13,240 bases of DNA from the NCBI GenBank assembly GCA_027365375.1, contig DAHXNM010000337.1, positions 1-13,240 on the forward strand. The letters are read 5' to 3'. The translations under genes were made by a program, and so were the position numbers. The stretch comes from Ferrimicrobium sp. (lineage in GTDB: Bacteria > Actinomycetota > Acidimicrobiia > Acidimicrobiales > Acidimicrobiaceae). This document shows positions 1-4,942 of this stretch, piece after piece. Every line of letters begins with the position of its first letter. Within the stretch, counting starts at the first letter, position 1. Below the pieces are notes generated by a model, which saw only the letters and a list, made by a program, of their open reading frames with translations, was not told where the DNA came from and did not search any database.

Positions 1-399
1 GTAGACAAGGCCAGTCTCGTTATCTCCGAAGACCTGAGCCGTCCTATCGCCAAGAAACAGCCGTGGAAGAAGTACAACAGAAGAATGTCCACATGGGCCA
101 GGGGCACACTAGCCGAAGCCCTCGAATCTACAACCAAGCAGCGTAAAGCGAGGCATGTACTCGTGAATGCGGCCTATACATCGCAAATGGACTCCAACAC
201 ACATCTACTGGAAGGTAGGCGTGAGGCGGATAAGTTTTACTGCGCAAACGGGGATGTTCTCCAGGCTGACTTCAACGCTGCTTTGAACCTGCTACATAGA
301 TACTCCGATCAAGAGATCACTCTCTATACCCCTCACAGGGAAGTTCGACGTATCTTGCTAGCGCGTTCATCCGGCGCAACTGAGCGTCAAGTGGCATGA
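1..399 (+). CDS. TnpB/OrfB-like transposase-associated nuclease, C-terminal part (5' end outside window)
   Basis: The frame is open from base 1 to the TGA at 397-399, giving at least 132 residues; the start lies upstream of the window. It resembles the C-terminal RuvC half of IS200/IS605-type TnpB (OrfB) proteins. Near the start is a strand ending in Glu10 (LVISEDLSRP), which matches the second RuvC acidic residue. A TSQ motif (residues 60-62) sits where the zinc ribbon usually begins. Asp90 in QADFNAALNLL matches the third RuvC acidic residue. The CxxC pairs that normally flank this ribbon are absent: TSQ is followed by MDSN, and the only cysteine in the fragment is Cys81. I recall TnpB-like subgroups with a similar cysteine-free TSQxD pattern, so this need not be decay. 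TnpB proteins are RNA-guided DNA nucleases encoded by insertion elements. Whether this copy is intact, and whether a TnpA partner exists, cannot be seen here. Confidence 0.75.
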   Translation, partial: VDKASLVISEDLSRPIAKKQPWKKYNRRMSTWARGTLAEALESTTKQRKARHVLVNAAYTSQMDSNTHLLEGRREADKFYCANGDVLQADFNAALNLLHRYSDQEITLYTPHREVRRILLARSSGATERQVA

Positions 400-404
400 G
401 TTGC

Positions 405-422
405 AAGAGACCAGAATCTCTT
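405..422. repeat. Short inverted repeat just after the tnpB-like stop
   Basis: AAGAGA (405-410) and TCTCTT (417-422) are perfect complements around a six-base CCAGAA spacer, starting 5 bases after the tnpB-like stop codon. In TnpB elements the 3' end of the gene and the flank beyond it often encode the guide-RNA scaffold and the right end of the element, so a hairpin here is suggestive. A six-bp stem can easily arise by chance. Confidence 0.35.
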
Positions 423-453
423 ATCAACCGTGTGCGGATAAGCCTAACGACTT

Positions 454-476
454 TGAGCAATTATGCTCAGGTTTTT
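454..476 (+). terminator. Hairpin with T-run after the tnpB-like gene; weak terminator or element right end
   Basis: TGAGCA (454-459) and TGCTCA (464-469) form a perfect 6-bp stem closed by ATTA, and a run of five T follows at 472-476. The arrangement fits a weak intrinsic terminator for the tnpB-like gene. It would also fit the subterminal hairpin found at the right end of IS200/IS605-type elements. The stem is short and half A/T, so termination would probably be inefficient. The position, 55 bases past the stop and 54 bases before the proS start, is reasonable for either role. Confidence 0.4.
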
Positions 477-496
477 GGGAGCAGCAGGATGTAGTC

Positions 497-532
497 CATG
501 GGTTGAGGTGTCTGCTAGCCTTGGAACCCATG
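497..532 (+). promoter_or_regulatory. Inverted repeat enclosing the proS start codon
   Basis: CATGGGTT (497-504) and AACCCATG (525-532) are perfect 8-bp complements. The last three bases of the right arm are the proposed proS ATG (530-532). Inside the loop, AGG (506-508) can pair with CCT (519-521), and the only Shine-Dalgarno-like GAGG (505-508) also lies there. Folded RNA would hide both the start codon and this GAGG, which suggests control of proS translation. No T-box consensus is visible, so this is not a recognised aminoacyl-tRNA synthetase leader. Confidence 0.4.
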
Positions 533-2248
533 CGAACATCCGAACTCGTCTTTAAGAGTCTGCGCGAGACCCCTCAGGATGCTGAGGCCGCTTCTCACAA
601 GCTGTTGCTTCGTGGCAACTATATCCGTCGGTTGACGAGTGGCGTCTACAGTTTTCTTCCTCTGGGTTACAGGCTCCTCCGCAATGTCGAGCGAATCATC
701 GAGGAGGAGTTTGATCGGGTGGGCGCTGCGGAGCTGCTCTTGCCGGCGCTTCAGCCGGTAGAGATCTGGCGGGCGACGGGCCGGATCGAAAAAATGGCCG
801 ATGTCCTCTTTGGCGTCGAGGGTAAGTCCGGCTCATTCGTTCTTGGCCCCACTCACGAAGAAGCGGTCATCGAGGCGATGAACCCTGATATCGAGAGCTA
901 TCGCGATCTACCAAAGCTCGTCTATCAGCTGCAGACGAAGTTCCGCGATGAGCCTCGAGCGCGATTTGGGCTCATGAGAACTCGTGAGTTCATCATGGCC
1001 GATGGTTACTCCTTTGATGCTGACCGGGATGAGATGCGTGCTTCGTATCAAAAGTTTTACGGTGCATATCTTGCTATTTTTGCACGACTGGGGTTGCTGG
1101 CTGAGCCTGTCGAGGCGGACGCGGGCTCTATTGGCGGAGATGTGAACCACGAGTTTATGGTCGCCTCCATCATAGGAGAGGATCATTTTGCCCGTTGTGA
1201 GGGCTGTGGTTATCAGGCAAACATCGAGGCGGCACGGGCTGGAGATCGCCAGGCTGTCGAGGTGGACGGTGAGATTGAGCCGAAAACGTACTCGACACCC
1301 AATGCGCCAGGCATCGAGAGTGCAGTAGCGGCGCTGCAAGCACTCGGGGTTGACGTAGAGATAGGCGGCATGATCAAGTCGATGCTTTTGATCGATGAAG
1401 CGGGCAGGCCAGTGCTCGCATTACTTCCTGGGGATCGGTCGCTGAAGGTTCCTCACGGGATGCGTCTCGCCGACGACACCGAGATGGCCGGATTTGCCAA
1501 GGGTTATATAGGACCGCAGGGGCAGTCACCCCGGATGCAGGTTCTTGCTGATCCGTTGATAAGGACGCGGCCAAGCTGGGCGAGTGGGGCCAACGAACCC
1601 GGCTCTCATACCGTGGGCCTTCGGCTAGGTGTTGATTTCAGTGTTGATCGTTTCGAGGATCTTGCTGTGGTTGAGGATGGGGATCCGTGTCCTCGGTGTG
1701 GCGTCGCTCTGTCGCTCCTCCGTTCGGTCGAGGTGGGTCATACCTTCCAACTCGGGTTGACCTACTCTGCAGTGCTTCCACAGGCTCGTTTCCGCTCGGT
1801 TTCTGGCGAGGAACTACCATATTGGATGGGTTGTTACGGGATCGGAGTCACCAGAATCCCAGCCGTAGTCGCCGAACAGTACGGCTCGTTGGATGGTGAT
1901 GCAGTGGTTTGGCCCGTCGAGGTAGCTCCATTTGTCGTCAGTATTGTTGGGGTGGGCGCGACTAAGGACAATCAGGTTGCCGAGACGAGCGCAAGACTGC
2001 ATGCTTCGATCTCTGAGGCTGGGTTGTCGGTACTCATAGAGGACCGTAACGTCTCAACAGGGGTAGCCATGCGTGATCTCGAACTCATCGGGTCACCAAT
2101 ATTTTGTATCGTCGGTGCTCGATCATTGGCCAAGGGCGTTGTAGAGGTGCGAGACCGTATCCACGACAGAACTATCGAGGTCGCCCTCGACGAGGTGGTG
2201 GAGACCGTTGTTCGCCTCGGCAGAGAGCTCGCATCTGAACGACGATAG
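530..2248 (+). CDS. proS: Prolyl-tRNA synthetase (class II, bacterial type with editing domain)
   Basis: This enzyme charges tRNA-Pro with proline in the cytoplasm. The 572-residue product has the usual length of bacterial-type ProRS. Class II motif 1 is at about residues 36-57 (SGVYSFLPLGYRLLRN). Motif 2 spans about 105-163 (LGPTHEEAV, then FRDEPRARFGLMRTREF). An insertion of about 175 residues follows (219-394), starting with the CEGCGYQAN segment; it corresponds to the INS domain that removes mischarged alanine, and a lysine in GMIKSML (about 283) sits where the editing lysine is expected. Motif 3 is GCYGIGVTRIPAVVAEQ (434-450), followed by an anticodon-binding domain. The ATG at 530 was chosen because MRTSELVFKSLRETP matches the family N-terminus. 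The frame is open back to 401, but those extra 43 residues look non-coding. The Shine-Dalgarno is poor, and the start lies in an inverted repeat. Confidence 0.95.
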   Translation: MRTSELVFKSLRETPQDAEAASHKLLLRGNYIRRLTSGVYSFLPLGYRLLRNVERIIEEEFDRVGAAELLLPALQPVEIWRATGRIEKMADVLFGVEGKSGSFVLGPTHEEAVIEAMNPDIESYRDLPKLVYQLQTKFRDEPRARFGLMRTREFIMADGYSFDADRDEMRASYQKFYGAYLAIFARLGLLAEPVEADAGSIGGDVNHEFMVASIIGEDHFARCEGCGYQANIEAARAGDRQAVEVDGEIEPKTYSTPNAPGIESAVAALQALGVDVEIGGMIKSMLLIDEAGRPVLALLPGDRSLKVPHGMRLADDTEMAGFAKGYIGPQGQSPRMQVLADPLIRTRPSWASGANEPGSHTVGLRLGVDFSVDRFEDLAVVEDGDPCPRCGVALSLLRSVEVGHTFQLGLTYSAVLPQARFRSVSGEELPYWMGCYGIGVTRIPAVVAEQYGSLDGDAVVWPVEVAPFVVSIVGVGATKDNQVAETSARLHASISEAGLSVLIEDRNVSTGVAMRDLELIGSPIFCIVGARSLAKGVVEVRDRIHDRTIEVALDEVVETVVRLGRELASERR

Positions 2249-2255
2249 CAACGGC

Positions 2256-2261
2256 TATACT
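2256..2261 (+). promoter_or_regulatory. Candidate -10 box for the rimP-nusA-infB operon
   Basis: TATACT, one mismatch from TATAAT, lies 8 bases after the proS stop. No good -35 hexamer is found 16-18 bases upstream. A start at about 2268 would give a leader of roughly 75 bases containing the hairpin at 2292-2315. Because the -35 is weak, transcription may instead read through from proS. Confidence 0.35.
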
Positions 2262-2291
2262 GATGAAGGATTATTCGTAGTATTGGGACTG

Positions 2292-2315
2292 CGTGGGCGT
2301 GAGCCCACGTTTTTT
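2292..2315 (+). terminator. GNRA-capped terminator hairpin in the proS-rimP gap
   Basis: CGTGGGC (2292-2298) and GCCCACG (2303-2309) make a perfect 7-bp GC-rich stem closed by GTGA, a GNRA-type tetraloop, with six T following at once (2310-2315). This is a textbook intrinsic terminator. It lies 43 bases after the proS stop and 29 bases before the rimP start. It may end proS transcription, or act as an attenuator in the rimP-nusA leader. From memory, similar GGG-stem hairpins with U-runs occur just upstream of rimP in other Gram-positive bacteria; I could not check this here. Confidence 0.8.
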
Positions 2316-2344
2316 GTTCAAGTCGATAGGTGAAAGGAGGATGC

Positions 2345-2836
2345 ATGCTATCAGGTCAAGCATTCATCGAACTCCTCGATCCAGTGGTTGCACCGATGGA
2401 TTTACAGGTGCTTTCGGCGACCTGGCATTCGCGAGTGTTGGATCTAAGACTGGAGCACTTCGATGCATCTGCCCCCTCACTTGACGAGATTGCTCAGGCC
2501 TCCAAGCTAGTTTCGATCGCACTCGATGATATCGAGGATTTGGCTGAAGACACCTACACACTAGAGGTGTCGAGTCCGGGTCTCGAACGGCCGTTAGTGC
2601 GACTCGCGCACTTTCGATGGGCGATAGGACGCACCGTTAGATTCACTTCGAATGACGGAGTCGTCGAAGGAGTGTTGGTGCGGGTTGTTGATGAGACAGA
2701 TCCTCGTATCGAGGTAGAGGTGGATGGCAGCTCTCGGAGCTTCTCGTTGCGAGAGGTTGATAAGGCTACGACTGTCTTTCAGTGGGGCGCGAAGAGTACA
2801 AAGAACGATGGAAGGAGGCAGGTCGGTGGCGCGTGA
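2345..2836 (+). CDS. rimP: Ribosome maturation factor RimP
   Basis: RimP binds the 30S subunit during assembly and helps 16S rRNA fold and mature. The product is 163 residues, the normal size. The N-terminal alpha/beta domain ends in the family hallmark YTLEVSSPGLERPL, followed by HFRWAIGRTVRF and a small C-terminal SH3-like barrel (about residues 90-155). The ATG at 2345 was chosen because AAAGGAGG (2333-2340) sits 4 bases upstream. A GTG at 2330 would place this ribosome-binding site inside the gene, and an ATG at 2341 is in another frame. rimP is first in the operon and overlaps nusA by 11 bases, so the two are probably translationally coupled. The rimP-nusA pairing is widely conserved and supports the call. 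Confidence 0.93.
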   Translation: MLSGQAFIELLDPVVAPMDLQVLSATWHSRVLDLRLEHFDASAPSLDEIAQASKLVSIALDDIEDLAEDTYTLEVSSPGLERPLVRLAHFRWAIGRTVRFTSNDGVVEGVLVRVVDETDPRIEVEVDGSSRSFSLREVDKATTVFQWGAKSTKNDGRRQVGGA

Positions 2837-4001
2837 CAATCAGGATTTCATGGATGCTCTCGAGGTGATAGCGCGAGAGAAGGGCCTGACGATAGAGACT
2901 CTACTTGAATCGTTAGCGAATGCCTTGGTGGCAGCGTACAAGCGAATGCCAGGCGCAGCTGATGAGGCGTACGTGGAGATCGATCCAGACAATGGTGAGA
3001 TTCGGGTTTTTGGGCAAGAGCTAGATGACGACGGCAATGTAGTGCGCGAATGGGAGGACACGCCGAAGGATTTTGGGCGGATTGCGGCACAGACAGCCAA
3101 GCAGGTCATGTTCCAAAAGATCCGCGATGCAGAACGCGACTTGAAGTACGAAGAGTATGCAGGTCGTGAAGGCGATGTCGTTACCGGGGTCGTGTCGCAG
3201 ATGGACACCCGTTTTACCCTCTTGGACTTAGGTAAGATTGAGGCGATCATGCCCCACACCGAGTGTCCTCCAAATGAGCGTTACTCCATAGGGCAGCGAA
3301 TCAAGGCCTATATCGTCGAGGTGCGCAAGACCGCCAAAGGTCCCCAGATCGTGGTGTCGAGAACGCACCCGGGCTTGGTAAAGCGACTCTTTGAACTTGA
3401 GGTTCCAGAGATTGCCTCTGGAGTTGTCGAGATCAAGGCGATCGCTCGCGAGCCTGGCCACCGTAGCAAGGTAGCGGTTTGGTCGAACGATGATGGGGTA
3501 GACCCAGTCGGCGCTTGTGTAGGTTCACGCGGCTCTAGGGTGCGGATGGTCACTAACGAGCTGATGGGTGAGAAACTTGATATCGTCCCATTCTCGGAGG
3601 ATGTCGTCGAGTATCTTGAGCGCGCTATACAACCCGCATACGCCCTTGAGGTGCGTATCGACGAGGTTGCTGGCTCTGCGCTCATCGTGGTCGGGGATGA
3701 TCAACTCTCACTCGCCATCGGTCGAGAGGGGCAGAACGCTCGCTTGGCTGCACGACTCAGTGGGCTACACATCGATGTGCGCGCAGAGACCGAGGTGGCA
3801 GCGCTTGACCGTGAGGCTGCTAGTGCTGGTGACTACTTCGACGACTCGCTTGATAGCGAGACCTTGGATGAGGATAGCGATCCGGCAGGAGCCGATGATC
3901 AATCTACGACGGAGGACTTGGGAGCTGTCGATGACGCAACCGAGGCTACGACAGAGATCGAGAGCTCGGCGCCCGACGGTGAGGTCTCCCTGGAGGAGTG
4001 A
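2826..4001 (+). CDS. nusA: Transcription elongation/termination factor NusA
   Basis: NusA binds RNA polymerase and nascent RNA and controls pausing, termination and antitermination, including at rRNA operons. The product is 391 residues. The N-terminal RNA-polymerase-binding domain covers about 1-113 (DFMDALEVIAREKGL). An S1 domain (about 114-182) begins GDVVTGVVSQMD and ends near KGPQIVVSRTHP. KH1 follows (about 183-255) with GSRG at 233-236, and KH2 (about 256-325) has GREG at 299-302. The last 65 residues are a low-complexity acidic tail. There is no C-terminal repeat domain like that of E. coli NusA, as is usual in Gram-positive bacteria. The GTG at 2826 was chosen because GGAGG (2814-2818) is 7 bases upstream. 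The start lies inside rimP, and the TGA overlaps the start region of ylxR. Confidence 0.95.
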   Translation: MARDNQDFMDALEVIAREKGLTIETLLESLANALVAAYKRMPGAADEAYVEIDPDNGEIRVFGQELDDDGNVVREWEDTPKDFGRIAAQTAKQVMFQKIRDAERDLKYEEYAGREGDVVTGVVSQMDTRFTLLDLGKIEAIMPHTECPPNERYSIGQRIKAYIVEVRKTAKGPQIVVSRTHPGLVKRLFELEVPEIASGVVEIKAIAREPGHRSKVAVWSNDDGVDPVGACVGSRGSRVRMVTNELMGEKLDIVPFSEDVVEYLERAIQPAYALEVRIDEVAGSALIVVGDDQLSLAIGREGQNARLAARLSGLHIDVRAETEVAALDREAASAGDYFDDSLDSETLDEDSDPAGADDQSTTEDLGAVDDATEATTEIESSAPDGEVSLEE

Positions 4002-4003
4002 TG

Positions 4004-4261
4004 ATGGCTCGCAGTAGGCGGGTCGTTGTGAGGATGTGTGTTGGCTGCCGGCAGCGGCGTCCAACGTCGCAGCTGATTCGGCTTGCGTGGCACGAGGACG
4101 ACGTCCGTCTTGGTGTCAAGAACGGTAGAGGTGCATGGTTGTGCGCTGGTTCTCGGGAGTGCGCCGAGGGGGCCCTCAAGGGCGGACGTTTGTCGAAGGC
4201 ACTAAGGACTGCCATTTCTCCGGCTAGACTGGCTGGGTTAAAGGACTCCTTTGGCGCCTGA
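4004..4261 (+). CDS. ylxR: YlxR family RNA-binding protein (DUF448)
   Basis: This is a small basic protein of 85 residues encoded between nusA and infB, the conserved place for ylxR in Gram-positive bacteria. The family signature is clear: RMCVGCRQRRP near the N-terminus, then NGRGAWLC, a second cysteine in RECAEGALK, and GRLSKALR. The B. subtilis homologue has been reported to bind RNase P RNA and modulate the enzyme (RnpM); applying that role here is inference. The start is ambiguous between ATG 4001 and ATG 4004. I prefer 4004, which lies 7 bases from GGAGG (3992-3996). Either start touches or nearly touches the nusA stop at 3999-4001, so coupling is likely. Confidence 0.9.
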   Translation: MARSRRVVVRMCVGCRQRRPTSQLIRLAWHEDDVRLGVKNGRGAWLCAGSRECAEGALKGGRLSKALRTAISPARLAGLKDSFGA

Positions 4262-4287
4262 AGTAGGTCATGATAAAGATTGAAAGT

Positions 4288-4313
4288 GACTCAGGCGGCG
4301 TAGGCGTTGAGTC
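4288..4313 (+). repeat. Inverted repeat in the ylxR-infB gap
   Basis: GACTCA (4288-4293) and TGAGTC (4308-4313) are perfect 6-bp complements with a 14-base G-rich loop. The hairpin ends 8 bases before the likely infB Shine-Dalgarno (GGAGGT, 4322-4327). It could shape infB translation, but the stem is short and may be chance. Confidence 0.25.
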
Positions 4314-4339
4314 GATACAGTGGAGGTCAGGTTTCGTCG

Positions 4340-4843
4340 TTGGCTAAGAAGTTACGAGTTTATGAGATTGCGAAGGAGTTGAACCTCTCCAACAAGGAGG
4401 CACTTGACTTGTGTCTCGCGCTTGGGATAGATGTCAAGTCGCACTCCTCTAGCGTTGAGGAGGCTCATGCGGATCGCGTACGTCGGCGTGCCCAGCGTGA
4501 GGGAATCGGCATCTATGGGTCCGAGGCAGAAAGTACCCCCTCGGAGCCAGAAGAGGCCGTTGCTGACCCCCCCGTGACCGCTCCATCTGAACCCCCCGTG
4601 GAACACGTAGAGGCAAAACCTCAAGAGGATGAGGATAAGAGAGACCTAGCTGCAGTGATTGCGCAAGAGTCTGCCAAGCGTGAAGAGGCCGAACGCGTAG
4701 CGATTGCTAACGCTGGCAAGCTTGCTCGTGAGGCCACTGAGCAACAGGCGGCCACACGTCCAAAGCCAGCACCGGTTTCGCCATCCGGGCAGCCGGTACC
4801 ACCTCCGCCGGCTCGTAAGCCCCAGCCACTTACTTCATTTTGA
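4340..4843 (+). CDS. infB: Translation initiation factor IF2, N-terminal piece, ended by an in-frame TGA
   Basis: This is the beginning of infB. The 167-residue frame starts with an IF2_N domain (AKKLRVYEIAKELNLSNKEAL, residues 2 to about 55), then an acidic helical stretch and a Pro-rich linker (QPVPPPPARKPQPLTSF). It stops at TGA 4841-4843. The same frame then continues without another stop for 32 Pro/Arg-rich codons and joins the rest of IF2, so the TGA interrupts what is otherwise one gene of about 900 codons. The TTG at 4340 was chosen because AKKLRVYEIAKEL matches family N-termini; GGAGGT (4322-4327) lies 12 bases upstream, a long spacing. An in-frame TTG at 4307 is the alternative. The piece alone has no GTPase. 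It could be a separate domain protein, a product extended by readthrough, or the result of a mutation or base error. Confidence 0.8.
   Translation: MAKKLRVYEIAKELNLSNKEALDLCLALGIDVKSHSSSVEEAHADRVRRRAQREGIGIYGSEAESTPSEPEEAVADPPVTAPSEPPVEHVEAKPQEDEDKRDLAAVIAQESAKREEAERVAIANAGKLAREATEQQAATRPKPAPVSPSGQPVPPPPARKPQPLTSF
4841..4843 (+). other. infB: In-frame TGA inside infB
   Basis: TGA follows TTT and precedes GGG. The codons on both sides stay in one frame and encode the same kind of Pro/Arg/Gly-rich linker, so a single base change (for example CGA to TGA) accounts for the interruption without any frameshift. TGA serves as the ordinary stop of rimP, nusA, ylxR, truB and dapB in this window, so a reassigned code is not supported. 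Confidence 0.9.
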
Positions 4844-4923
4844 GGGCGACCGATCCCACCACCACCTCGCCCAGCGGCTAATCCTGACCCTCGTGGTCGC
4901 CGGCCGGCTCGCCCTCCGCGTGA

Positions 4924-4942
4924 GGGAGGCAGGCCGCCTATG
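4924..4942 (+). promoter_or_regulatory. infB: Internal ribosome-binding site and ATG for the large IF2 piece
   Basis: GGGAGG (4924-4929) lies 10 bases before ATG 4940-4942, in frame with the IF2 GTPase region. It is the first in-frame ATG after the TGA, 96 bases downstream. Purine-rich runs are common in this Gly/Arg-coding stretch, so it could be fortuitous. It nevertheless gives a plausible route to translate the essential part of IF2 independently, comparable to the internal starts that yield the shorter IF2 forms in E. coli. Confidence 0.45.

Noticed and set aside
401..529. N-terminal extension of proS from TTG 401 (43 extra residues).
   Set aside because: The extra residues do not resemble ProRS, the family N-terminus matches from ATG 530, and the region contains inverted repeats typical of non-coding DNA.
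4841..4843. Genome-wide UGA reassignment (or selenocysteine) as the explanation of the infB stop.
   Set aside because: rimP, nusA, ylxR, truB and dapB all end in TGA at the expected family lengths, several at overlapping gene junctions. No selenocysteine-type context or role is known in the IF2 linker.
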